DNA of 64,000 nucleotides from Odontocerum albicorne (lineage: Eukaryota > Arthropoda > Insecta > Trichoptera > Odontoceridae). This document shows positions 11,027-21,739 of this stretch, piece by piece. Each line of letters opens with the position of its first letter. Position 1 is the stretch's first letter. The stretch lies in NCBI GenBank assembly GCA_949825065.1, contig OX463859.1:24941847-25005846 (forward strand). Reading direction: 5' to 3'. A program made the position numbers and the translations under genes. The notes beneath the pieces are model-generated. The model saw only the letters and a program-made list of their open reading frames with translations. It did not search any database and had not been told where the DNA came from.

Positions 11027-12245
11027 CCAGGTCACGCTTTCTAGTTCCAACCGAGTTCCAACCGTATTCTAACCGTGTTCCCAATTCCGTTTCTGGTAAA
11101 ACGACCAGAATTTTTTTTTAATCTCCAGCTATCACCTGGCCACGCTTTCCAGTCTACAATGAGATAATACACTATTAACTCTCCTGTTACTACAACCACA
11201 AAGAGGCTATACTCGCACTCTGGTTACCTAGCCACGCTCTTTAGTTCTACGGAGCGAGTACTCATCTAACGCTCTGTTTATTAACACAATCGAGGGTTCT
11301 ATGCACAACTATTGGTCACCCGACCACGATCTTTAGTTTGAAGAGTGAATACTCCCCTAACGCTCTCTTCATTAAGACAGAGTTCTCTACTGAATCACTG
11401 GTTACCCGACCACGATCTTTAGTTTAAGGAGCGAATACTCCCCTAACGCTCTCTTCATCAAGACAGAGTTCTCTACTCAACCACTGGTCACCCGACCACG
11501 CTCTCTAGTTTCTAAAGAGAGATTACTCAAATAACTCTCTCGTTATTACAACGACAATGAATGCTACACTCGACCTCATGTCACCTGACCACGTTCTCTA
11601 ATTTCAAGAGAGATAACATAAACTAACTCGTTCGTTATTAACAACGACAAAAGAGTGCTATAATCGAACTCTGGTCTCCTGGCCACGTTCTCTAATTTCA
11701 AAAGAGATAACAAACTAGTTCTCTCGTTTTTGCAAAGACAAAAGAGTGCTAAAATCGACTTTTAGTCACCTGACCACGTTCTCTAATTTCAAAAGAGATT
11801 ACAAACTAGTTATCTCGTTTTTGCAAAGACAAAAGAGTGCTAAAATCGACTTTTAGTCACCTGACCACGTTCTCTAATTTCAAAAGAGATAAAAAACTAA
11901 CGATTTCTTTGTTACGCCGACAAAGAGTTCCATTCTCGAGTAGTGGTCACCCGACCACGCTCTTTAGTTTCTAATGAGAGAATACTCAATTACGATCTCC
12001 CTATTACGACAAGAAACAGTTCTATACTCGACTACTGGTCACTCGACCACGCTCTTTAGCTTCTAAAGAGAAAATACACAAATAACTCTACCGTTATTGT
12101 AACAACAAAGAGGCTATACTCTATTTATCACTTGGCCATGCTCTTTTTATGTGCTTTGACTACGAGAATCCGGACTAATTCTCTCCTGACTTTTATGACA
12201 TAGAATGGTTTACTCTACTACCGATTACCTGGCCACGCTCTTAAG
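11027..12245. repeat. ~91-bp tandem array, about 13 units
   Basis: A GTCACC(C/T)GACCACG(C/T)TCT core recurs at about 11,129, 11,221, 11,313, 11,400, 11,486, 11,577, 11,670, 11,763, 11,855, 11,944, 12,035, 12,126 and 12,222, with a partial one at 11,027. Each core is followed by a short inverted CTCT/AGAG segment and a CGTTATTACAACGACAA-like spacer. Units differ by substitutions and small indels, and the central ones (11,670-11,930) are the most alike. No coding potential is seen. Confidence 0.92.
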
Positions 12246-12639
12246 TAAAAGGAAGCGAGGCGAGATCCTTTATCTTCCCTTATTACTAGCTCGAAAACTG
12301 AGCAGAGTTTCCACAAATCCTCAACTAATGACGACTGGAAACAGACAATCTCTGCGCCATCTTTATGCTATCACCTCTTACACCCGTGATAATTCGTTAT
12401 CTGACAAGGGTGGCTCTAAAGAATGATTTTAAATTCCCTATTCTTGGAATATAATCTGTAAGGGACTGAACCGTTTCTATACATAAGCCCGTCTAGTCTG
12501 CGCTTTATCCTAAAGTCTTCCGACCCATACCCTTCTAGGAAAACCCTAAAGATACATGACAATCACTACCTGCTTAACCTTAATTCTGAGAAGGTTAAGG
12601 GCTGCATCTCACAGGAATTTTGGCAAGTTAAAGGAAGTC
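12246..12639. other. Element interior between arrays
   Basis: No gene or clear repeat unit; the 73-codon frame at 12,205-12,426 begins within the 91-bp array. Confidence 0.45.
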
Positions 12640-12960
12640 TATTTACTTCTACTTCAAGGACAAACAAGCCATCTCCTTTGTACCCAACGCACCGATACAA
12701 AACAAAAGAATCTATTTAAAACGAAATTCCTTTCGAATTTCTAAACCAACCGTGCTATACAGATGCATTGACAGAAACAAAGGAATCATCCCAAAACCCT
12801 ATTCCTACCGAAACCCATAAACCACTTTGTTAACAATCGTATTGATACAAAGACAAAAGAATTCAACCAAACGAAATTCGATCCAGACCCGATAACAAAC
12901 TTCTCTATCAAAAGATATGGACACGAGAACAAATGAGTTTATCTAAACGTAATTCCACTG
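12640..12960. repeat. Degenerate ~90-100-bp repeats
   Basis: Words such as GATACAAAACAAAAGAAT, AAACGAAATTCC and TTTCTAAACC recur in diverged form about three times. Boundaries are approximate. Confidence 0.5.
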
Positions 12961-13319
12961 GGTTTACGAACAGCGTATATGGCTACCAGTAAAATACAAC
13001 AACCATACTTCATACACTGTGACAATAGTATTGGAAACTAACCTGCTAAAAGTTAAGCGCTCTCTCCAGTTCGCCTAGCAATACTTCGCGCGTGTGATTT
13101 CGTGTTGTAAAAACACAAAAAAAGAACTTCTAGAACTTTCTTTCTTACTAAATTATTTAAAACAAACTAAACCGTCCTCTTGATCAAGGCTCACTTTACA
13201 ACCCTAACCATCTTCAATTCCGCTTTTTTTTTTTTTTTACAATATTTACTGCTTAACCCGCTGCACCGATAACAAAATAAACTATCCTTAATTACGACGC
13301 AATTCCTCCTTTTGCCCTT
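12961..13319. other. Element interior between arrays
   Basis: No gene or clear repeat unit seen. Confidence 0.45.
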
Positions 13320-14460
13320 GACTTTGAAAATTACTGAACCGAACACTGCGATTTTAACTATTAATTATTCCTAAACAAAATCCGTAAACCGGATCACTAG
13401 CGCGATTGAAACATTATTTACGGAAGATACCTTCTTTCAAGGTGAGATTGATCTCAAATAACCAGGAACCAATTCTTGTTCAACTGGAATATTCTACGAA
13501 AGTCAGCACTATTTAATTATAGGCATTCAATGGCCACTCACTTCCTGTGTTATTTTATTAATTTAATCCATTTCAAACACGATACCATGCGAATCTATTT
13601 CCTCGAGGGGTAAAAATTCGTGCAGTATATCTACCTGCAAAACAAAATGGCGTCTATCTTCCCGGTGTTTGATTTAACGCAACTTTTATTCATTGATTTA
13701 AATTTTCTTAACATTGAATTCCTATCTTTTATCTCCTTTTCGTTCTACCACAATTCGCAAAATCACAAACTGACCACTGAGATAATAATTATTATTTATT
13801 CTTAAACAAAATTCGTAAACCGGATCATTTACTCGATTGGAATAATTTTTACGAAAGTTATACGCATATAACACTTTGCCTAGCCATCTACCACAACAAT
13901 AAAACAATAAAACAGGGCTCCACCAAAGCAATCAAGACCTCACTAACAAAAACAACACTTCTAACTCGATCGTTCTGTTAAACAAGCAAGATTTCTCTTA
14001 GCAACGCAGTTCAAATTTACAAACAACAAACTTCCTACATCGTGTTTACAATCTACCGCGAGGCACGAGGCCAATCTCTGTACAATACTATATCCTTCAT
14101 AGATCCACTACTGAAAGAAACTATTCAATGCATGATTCGGCCATTGAACCAGGATCGAAACCAAAAATAACTTGCTCCAACGGAATCTTTTTAAGTAAAA
14201 GAGGAATCTAACTTAAGCGAAACTTCTACTTCTTTGCAATATTAAACCGTTGAAATTCTCCATATTTCGACAAACCGAGCACCAAGAAATGATTAATCCT
14301 TAAAAGAAAACCCGAAAAACTGGGCCAACTGAACAGCGAATTATTTCACGAAAGATAGGCGTTTCATGCGCTTTGCCTACCCACGAACTCTCTTAATATG
14401 AGATTGGTCTCAAATAAATCAGAACACAATTCTCTTGACAACGAAATATTTTAGCGAACG
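13320..14460. repeat. Degenerate long tandem repeat, ~480 bp, about 2-3 units
   Basis: The blocks CCTAAACAAAATCCGTAAACC, TTAAACAAAATTCGTAAACC and TTAAAAGAAAACCCGAAAAAC start near 13,371, 13,801 and 14,298. Each is followed by a GGATCA or GGGCCAAC segment and ACGAAAG. GAGATTG(A/G)TCTCAAATAA follows two of them. Divergence is high. Confidence 0.55.
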
Positions 14461-15240
14461 TTAACTAGAAAATCTATTCTTTTTCTTCCCTGGATTAACT
14501 AAAATTCTATTCATGATTCGTTAATAAACAACTTTAAAACAGTTTAACCAAAATGAAGCCCGTATACACGTGAGAACAAAAAAAAATGGCCACATGGTGA
14601 CGAACAGTAAAAATAAACGCGGGAGAAGCATGGTTCAAATCTCCAGACAAAATAACTTTTTTAAATCGAATTAAATAAGGAACACACAACTCTTTACAAG
14701 AAAATATTTAGAAAAAGTTAACTAAAATCTATTCCAAAAAGACTCGAAAAACGGCCTTTCCAACTCGGAGCCCGTATGCACGCGACAACAAGATGGCCAC
14801 GCGGTCGCGAACAGCGAAAACAAACGCGGGAGAAGCATGGTTCAAATCTCCAAACAAAATAACTTTTTAAATCGAATTAACTAAGGAACACACAACTCTT
14901 TACAAGAAAATATTTAGAAAAAGTTAACTAAAATCTATTCCAAAAAGACTCGAAAAACGGCCTTTCCAACTCGGAGCCCGTATGCACGCGACAACAAGAT
15001 GGCCACGCGGTCGCGAACAGCGAAAACAAACGCGGGAGAAGCATGGTTCAAATCTCCAAACAAAATAACTTTTTAAATCGAATTAAATAAGGAACACACA
15101 ACTCTTTACAAGAAAATATTTAGAAAAAGTTAACTAAAATCTATTCCAAAAAGACTCGAAAAACGGCCTTTCCAACTCGGAGCCCGTATGCACGCGACAA
15201 CAAGATGGCCACGCGGTCGCGAACAGTGAAAACAAACGGC
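14461..15240. repeat. 206-bp tandem array near the 5' end of the LTR element
   Basis: CCCGTATGCACGCGACAAC begins at 14,771, 14,977 and 15,183, an exact 206-bp period. A diverged first unit starts at 14,559 (212 bp before). Units at 14,771 and 14,977 are nearly identical. Each contains CAAGATGGCCACGCGGTCGC, which includes a YY1/Pho-like AAGATGGC word. The array sits just downstream of the primer site in element orientation, where a 5' leader would be. Confidence 0.92.
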
Positions 15241-15364
15241 GCACACAAAAAAAAAATACATATAAAACACTTTCCTGTAAACAAATTATTATTTAAAACA
15301 CACAAAACAAATTATAAATAAAAACCTTGTCCAACGAGAGATCAGAAATACCAGAGTAAAATAC

Positions 15365-15383
15365 GCCGCACGTTCGGGCGTCA
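15365..15383 (-). promoter_or_regulatory. Primer binding site, tRNA-Lys-like (imperfect)
   Basis: Three bases inside the 5' LTR, the minus strand reads TGACGCCCGAACGTGCGGC. From established knowledge, many insect Ty3/Gypsy elements use a tRNA-Lys site starting TGGCGCCCAACGTGGGGC. The match here has one inserted base and two or so mismatches, so the primer assignment is tentative. Confidence 0.55.
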
Positions 15384-15386
15384 ATA

Positions 15387-16233
15387 TGTCACACCTCTTT
15401 CCTATTTAGAAACAATATTGGGTTGTTCGCATTTCAATACATAAATTAGTTATAACACATTACCATCAAATGAGGTGTGGCACTACCGTTCAGGTCAGCC
15501 GGTTTCTTAAAGAGGCAGGAACTCTTTAGATCTCAGGGGTTTGTTGGGTTCCTTTGACTCTGAATAACTCTCTCTCAACTCTCGCAGGGACAGGCGACAC
15601 AATTAAACAAGTATAATTTGGAATGAAACAGTTTATTATATTAAAAAAAAGAAAAAAGAAAAAAAGATATATAAAAAAAACTTGACGAAGGTCAAGAAAA
15701 AAAGTTTAAAATTGGCTAGGAAGACTGTGTTGTATTTAGCAAGGGAGATTTCAATAACAATTTGAAATTACTTTACTCGGTGGGTTTTTAGCGTGGCGAC
15801 GAAATCCAACATTAATATAAAAAGGAATAATATTCACCCATAATTAAAGATGGCGTTCTGACGTTCTGTGATAGAAGAGGAAGACCGCCGTCTCAGCACG
15901 TCAGCACCCGGCCAGGTTCCGAACCGAAAGAGAAGATGCCAGCGCCGCACTCCCCATAGCAAGGAAATACCAAAACAAGTGGTGCCAACCTCGACAAAAA
16001 TCATACTCGACAATGTTGTCATCGAATAAAAATGTACCTGACTGCCCGGGTAGCTACCTTTATTTTATTGTCTTAGTATTTTAAAATATTCAAGTATTTC
16101 ATAATATTTTAATCTTCCTGTTTTCAAGGCAACCACATGGTCTCGACACCACAAGTTACATAAATTATGATATGTCGCGAATTAACAATTTCGAGGTCGT
16201 GAGGTATGCAATTTATCAAATATAGTCCTGACA
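15387..16233 (-). repeat. 5' LTR (right, 847 bp)
   Basis: It is nearly identical to 6,458-7,290, with two substitutions and a 14-bp extra block (GCAGGAACTCTTTA). As the 5' LTR of a minus-strand element it should carry the promoter. I could not place a convincing TATA box or start site by eye. Confidence 0.92.
15834..16022 (-). other. 62-codon frame inside the right LTR
   Basis: Counterpart of the frame at 6,891-7,079, with a single residue difference. No recognisable domain. Confidence 0.2.
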
Positions 16234-16237
16234 AGAC
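16234..16237. repeat. Target-site duplication AGAC, right copy
   Basis: AGAC directly follows the terminal TGACA of the right LTR and matches 6,454-6,457. Confidence 0.8.
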
Positions 16238-16589
16238 CTAAAATTGAGGTTGGAAGTAATTGCCCCTGCTTCTTTTTCGTTGTGATGTCAATGCCGAGGA
16301 ACGTAATCAACAAAGTGTTAAGGATGTTCATGTTGTTTTCTTTGGATAAAAAGTGCGGTGGTTTCCGTGCAGTGGTGGTAATAGGAATTGTAAACATGTA
16401 TATCTTGCGACTTCTGCTGCCAACCCACAATGTTTTGGGGTATAGTACTATGTCACGGAGAAAATGTGCACTTGTGGATGCTAAGTGGGAGCATGGATAT
16501 TATTGTGATACATTAAAGTGGACAGGATTTGGAATAATTAGGCAAGAGGGTAGGGAAACACAGACAGGTCGTCCGGAACGCTCTTAAAC
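16238..16589. other. Unclassified segment with a 101-codon frame
   Basis: A plus-strand frame from 16,282 to 16,587 is open, but its last residues (TGRPERS) read antisense through the RSGRP codons of the adjacent mariner relic. I see no domain in it. Base composition is richer in G+C than the surroundings, so the segment may be transposon-derived. Confidence 0.35.
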
Positions 16590-16915
16590 GCGAAAACCAT
16601 CGACGAGCTGTCCTTTCATTCATAGCATCTTCACCGTACACTTCGCAAATATCACGAGCAGCTTTGGCAGCTTTATTTCCTCTATTGAACGCAAACAGAA
16701 GGAGGTGTTGAAAATGCTCACTTTCGTCTACTTGACATTCAATTTTGAAGGCTTGTAATCAAATAAAATAATATATGTAACGTAAAAGCAAACACAATAA
16801 CTTGTAGAGCAGAAAATTTTCATTCGAATGACGTATAACCTTTACCATTTTGTTTGACTTTTGGTGCTCATTTTTAAATTGGAAAAAAACGGACACAACT
16901 TATGTTAACACCTAA
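16560..16915 (-). pseudogene. Mariner relic A: terminal repeat plus transposase N-terminus
   Basis: On the minus strand a terminal repeat TTAGGTGTTAACATAAGTTG begins at 16,915, flanked by TA (16,916-16,917). An untranslated leader follows, then a frame reading ECQVDESEHFQHLLLFAFN, KAAKAARDICEVYGEDAMNER and TARRWFSR. This is the paired-type helix-turn-helix N-terminus of a mariner transposase, resembling the mellifera group. The initiator ATG is ATT, and sequence between the WFSR and RSGRP motifs is deleted or shifted. No catalytic domain remains. The paralogue at 25,797-26,158 shares the leader and N-terminus. Confidence 0.8.
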
Positions 16916-16937
16916 TACTTAATTCGTCATCATTTGG

Positions 16938-17400
16938 AACAGAAATCTACCACAAAGTTGTTAACAGAGTTCATAACTCTGGTCCATTAGAATAAACGCC
17001 AGATCTGTCTCTAAATTTGTATATTTATAGAGAAATGTGAAGATCTGTTTTCGGTGCCATCTCCGCAAGTAGTAAGGTGATGGTTTTTGTTTTTACATAT
17101 GAGTTGTTACGAATTAAATGATATGTAAAATTATTGGATGTTTCATGAGGTACATTTAGCAATCATTTAGCCGAAATATACCACAAAGTTGATGACATAA
17201 TGCATTTGAACTCGGTGTCCTTTATAATGGACGCCAGGTCCCCCCAAAATTGTGTCATAATAGAACAGAAAGCAATATCTGTTGTTTGTGCCGTCTGTGC
17301 AAGTAGGAAGATGTTATTTGTATTTATATATGAATTGTTATGAATGATATATAAAATAATTTGACGTTTCAACACAACAAAAGATAAATTTAGCAACCAT
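16938..17400. repeat. ~230-bp tandem duplication
   Basis: The block from ACCACAAAGTTG through CGCCAG(A/G)TC, CTGTTTTCGGTGCC, GCAAGTAG and TTTAGCAA(T/C)CATT occurs twice: at about 16,951-17,175 and 17,180-17,405. The two copies are clearly diverged. Confidence 0.8.
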
Positions 17401-19160
17401 TCATGTTAATTAGATAAAGCTAATATACAGTGGCAAATAAAATAGATATAAACAATAGTGGTTCAGATAACAATCACAGCGCTTCATTTAATATCATGAT
17501 AATATCCTTTCTGCATAGCAGCTCTGGGTTTAATTAAAATCAATCGACCTCAATTGAGAGAGCGCGCGTGGAGAGTGATATTCCTGTCACTGCTCTCAAC
17601 ATTGAGTTGATTTAGGCCTAAATCCAGGATAAGTTAAAAAAATGCTTAGAAGAAAAACAAAAAATAAAATAAATTCTTTAAACACGCTTTAAAATAATCC
17701 ACCTGCCGCCGCTGTATAAATTGAATTGAATCGAGGCAGAAACCAAGAATTGGTTAAAAATAAACACTCACCTACATATTATTTATTCAGTATAATTTGA
17801 TGAAATATTTTTATTTCATTTGCTTAAAAATACTTGAACTTATCCGAACTACGTGTTCAAGAGTGTGGGCTGAAAAACATCTGGTGTCCCCGTGGCTGCG
17901 TTTGCCCTATATTGGTGGGGTGTATCTTGGCCGAGGGGATGTTATTAGATGAGCCCAGACCTTTTGATAGCTTCTGTATTTAATGTATTATCTGCAATTT
18001 ATGTGTTTTAGAAGTGTTATTTAAATATATTTTTTACATTCTATGTTGCTGTCAACAAACCTATATTTATTTAACTGGTGGTTTAGAGATATTAAACAGC
18101 GTGACAGAAATATTATATTGTTTCCATCCATTACCGAGTCTTCGGGTTTAAAACCATTTAAGTAAGCAAGAAACCGTTAATAAAACCGTGGTTTGTAATA
18201 TTACTTCGCACGTCAAAAGGTTTGCGCACGTTCCTCATATTACTAACAAAGTCAGTTGAATTTAGATATAAGTCCAGGATTGGTAAAACAAAGTCAGTTG
18301 AATTTAGATATAAGTCCAGGATTGGTAAAACAAAGTCAGTTGAATTTAGATATAAGTCCAGGATTGGTAAAAAAAAGTCAGTTGGAATTAGATATAAGTC
18401 CAGATTTCGACAGAAGTGATTGTAGCACACTCAGATGTGTTGCAATCAATCAAATATTTTCCTATTATTGCTGGCAATATTATTCAAGAAAAATAAAAAA
18501 AATCGTTTTAAAGTGCTACAATCAATCAAATTATGTATTATATCATTATTTTCCTGATTTTGCTGGCAACGTAAGTTACAAAACAAAAAGGCATCTACAA
18601 TTTATAATTAGTTAAAAATACGGTTAAATGTGCTACAATCAATTAATTATGTAGAATTATTTTCCCGCTATTCATGGTGAAGTTGGTTGATTTTAAGTAT
18701 TAGTCCTGGATTAGGGAAAAATAAACTAAGTGTGATATAATCAAACAATTATAAAGACTTATTCTCCTGTTTTTGCTGAGAGAGTCTGTTGAATTAAGGC
18801 ATAAATCCGGGATCAGTAAAAAATGTACTTTGATGTCTTACAATCAATCAATCATGTAAGTTTATTATCTTACCGTTATTGGTAAAGTCTGTCATAAGCC
18901 TCAATTTATTCTGAAGTCCTGGATTAGTAGAAATAAACTTTGATATGATACAATCAATCAATTATATATAATTATTCTCCTGACATTGCTGACATTGTCG
19001 GCTGAATTCAGGCATATGCCTAGGATTAGTAAGAAATATACTTTGATTTAATACAATCAATCAATTATGTCGAAATATTCTATTGCCACTACTGGTGAAG
19101 TCTGTCATACATCTAGGATTAGTTAAAAGATAAAGAGATGTGCTATTGATGTCAATCAAA
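17401..19160. repeat. Degenerate ~115-125-bp satellite
   Basis: A unit with GTTGAATT(T/A)AGG-x-ATAAGTCC, AGGATTAGTAAAAAATA, ACTTTGAT-x-TACAATCAATCAATTATGT and ATTATTCTCCTG-x-TTTGCTG recurs. Copies are recognisable from about 17,600 to 19,130, and a weaker echo appears at 19,640-19,800. They are heavily diverged, suggesting an old array. Confidence 0.75.
18248..18404. repeat. 42-bp tandem repeat, 4 copies, inside the satellite
   Basis: AAAGTCAGTTGAATTTAGAT starts at 18,248, 18,290 and 18,332, with a slightly changed fourth copy at 18,374. The 42-bp period is a multiple of three, so several frames show 14-residue peptide repeats. These are artefacts of the array, not a repeat protein. Confidence 0.92.
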
Positions 19161-19299
19161 TGGGTGTACGTGTAGAATGATGCTTATGATGCAGTTTAAG
19201 CCAGGTTGAATTAAAGGACGAGTGTAATAAATCATTCTCAAGTAGAATTCTACTCGAGTTAAATGGCAGTACTAAAACAATAATAAAAATATTATTTTT

Positions 19300-19520
19300 A
19301 AGTTGAGACATTAAAACTGTGAAGGTTTCAAGACATTGTAATTTGTTAAGTCAATCACAGTTTATTCCACTTTATATAACGGTATAGCCCTACCGGTTTC
19401 ATGATTTTCACCTCATCATCAAGAGAGAATAATCGAGACTTTTCAAAAAAAGTCTTGTTTGTGCTACCTGATGATGAGGTAAAAACCGTCAAACAAAGTG
19501 GAAAAAACAGTATTTGACTA
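19300..19520. repeat. Dispersed repeat family D, inverted pair (fold-back)
   Basis: The left arm (about 19,358-19,425) contains TTTATTCCACTTT, CTACCGGTTTCATGATTTTC and ACCTCATCATCA. The right arm (about 19,455-19,512) contains TGTTTGTGCTACCTGATGATG, AGGTAAAAACCG and AAAGTGGAAAAAACAG, its reverse complement with changes. It would form an imperfect hairpin. It relates to the repeats at 4.3, 26.9 and 50.0 kb. Confidence 0.75.
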
Positions 19521-19530
19521 AACGAATAAA

Positions 19531-21735
19531 AATAGTCGGACATATGTTAAGTTCAGTCTATCTAGATCAGGAAAATATAAATTATACCTAATTAATCGGT
19601 CTTCAACGTAATATTTTATAAATGTTGCCTTCTATAGCCTTCAAAGTTGAATATTGTTTGGGCTTAACTTCAGTATGTTCAAAAAGTTTTGTCACAGCAG
19701 TCAAAGTTGGGTATCGTTCAGGCCACAGTTTTGGCCCGAATCCAGGATACACAAGAAATTCTCCTGACAATCCTGTCAAGTTTTGATATTGTTGAAGCCT
19801 TTAACCTATGTTATTATAAACACGAAATGGTACTCAATAAATCAAATGTGACGAAAATTGCATCATTGTCCATATAATGTTTGTTTATTTATCGGATCTT
19901 TTGTTTCACAATGTAAAAAAAATAAGAAAGACGAACGAATATAAATAAATCTATAATAAGTTGTTGAAATTTTACGATCTCTCCAATAATGTCGACGTGT
20001 TTGTAAAAACACTAAAGTAAAGAAATATCGTCATCAAAACCATTTTTTTATGTGTCTATTAGACACATAAAGTGTATGTTATAAGAGTTTTAACGTGTTC
20101 CTCGCGGGAAGCACAAACACCTGTGATCTGATCTGTAGCATTCCTTTGTGTATTTTACGTAATGTTTAGTTTATCTCCTTTATTGAATTAGTCTCCTTAA
20201 GAGTAATGACTATTATTTATTATCAGAAAATTACTTGAATGTCATGTTTACTTGGTGGTGTTATCAAATATCAGTGGTTCTAAACAAAATACGCGTTTAA
20301 ACTTAGAAATTAAAAAACGCCGAAATTGTGCCGCGCACAGGATTCGTGGAATTTGATTTTTATCGCGGTGTACAGGAATGGGTCTATCAAGTGTCCATAC
20401 TGATTGTGTATCCTATTCAGCCTAGCGATTAATGAGTATAAATATTTGGTTACTTGATAACTACAATCGATTAATTTATGATGTTGGATGTGGAGCAGGT
20501 TTGCTAACAGATTAATTGAACAGCCTTAGGAAAATCTTGACAATAATTTTCAATTTTATGCAGTACCAATAACTCAATTAATTCCCATCTGTATATAAAA
20601 ATTGTACAAAAATAAATTGATCTTTACGTTAAACACGAATATTACAATTATACTAAAGTTACATCTTTCAAAATTGGATATTAATTAAAGTTTATAAGTT
20701 TATATATAATTTATTTATTTCCGTATCTGGAACATCAATTATGCCACGTGTTTCAAGTAGAAAGTAAAAGAGATCGCCCTATCATTCACATTAATCAGGT
20801 CCTGCCAAGAGCATATAACATTGTATCTATATTCGGACAAACTAGCATATTTTATGAGTTCTGTATATAACCACAATCACGTTCAATGGTGCTTTCATTA
20901 AAATATACCCTATTTCTGCATGTCCACCTTGCATCTACAACCCCTATACAGTAGATTCCACGTAGGCAATAAGGTTATTTGTTCTTCCAATAAGGTTATT
21001 TGTTCTTTCTTAAACCATGACTCCGATAGAAAATAGTTCATTGCTTGTTGGTTTACATGTCTTTCTGATCTATTTTCGTTTTATACACGTAATATTTGCT
21101 TAGTTTTTTTTACCTTGCCTAAGGTTAACATTGAAAGTAAGACTTTTAATTTTTTCTCTTAATTTCTAAGATTTTTATTATTTGTATATCACATACATAC
21201 TATCACACCATTTCCCTATTAGAGCACGTAGAAAGGACAAAGCGCTAATTTTCTTATCTCGACATATATTCTTAGCCTTTTATACATTTATACATCTTCT
21301 GACTTTTTACGTTTCCTTCTTATATAATATCATTCACTTGATCCAACAATAATTTCCTTGGTGTTACATCCATACACCTGCTCATACAATTTCTAAGATT
21401 TCTCTAAATTTCTAAGTTTACTTATTTCGGAATATCATTGCCTTAATCCACTCACATTTGGACTATATATATATTTTGTTAGTCTTTCTTCATTCATTCT
21501 TTACAAGTTTGTAAAATAATATGTGAAAATAGATAACGTATATAAATTTATGACTTTTGATTTAATGGATATAGGACATTTATATATTAAACTTCATAAC
21601 GGTAACAAATATTGTTTTGATTACTGTCAGTGATTCAAATAAATCAAGTCCATTGAAACGGACAACTCGACCTGTTTTGTGCAATGAGAAGCAATGCATT
21701 CGTGTTGTTAATCCGACTAAAAATTATGAATTGGT
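19531..21735. other. AT-rich, nothing firm recognised
   Basis: It contains a 22-bp perfect palindrome (TTATGTGTCTATTAGACACATAA region, 20,048-20,070), a short duplication AATAAGGTTATTTGTTCTT (around 20,970-21,010) and satellite-like echoes at 19,640-19,800. No gene was recognised. Confidence 0.5.
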
Positions 21736-21739
21736 AAAT

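Larger units (their letters stand above)
6454..16237 (-). mobile_element. Complete 9.8-kb non-coding LTR retrotransposon (LARD-like)
   Basis: The element is bounded by AGAC target duplications (6,454-6,457 and 16,234-16,237), and its two direct LTRs start TGTCA and end TGACA. A purine tract ends at 7,291 next to the left LTR. A tRNA-Lys-like primer site lies at 15,365-15,383 next to the right LTR. Both place the 5' end at the right, so the element is transcribed on the minus strand. The 8,096-bp interior has no frame longer than about 117 codons in any of six frames, and I see no gag zinc knuckle, protease, RT, RNase H or integrase motif. A 4-bp duplication fits Ty3/Gypsy-type integration. 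Because the LTRs are nearly identical, the missing genes cannot be explained by decay after insertion. The element must have been mobilised in trans. Confidence 0.85.
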
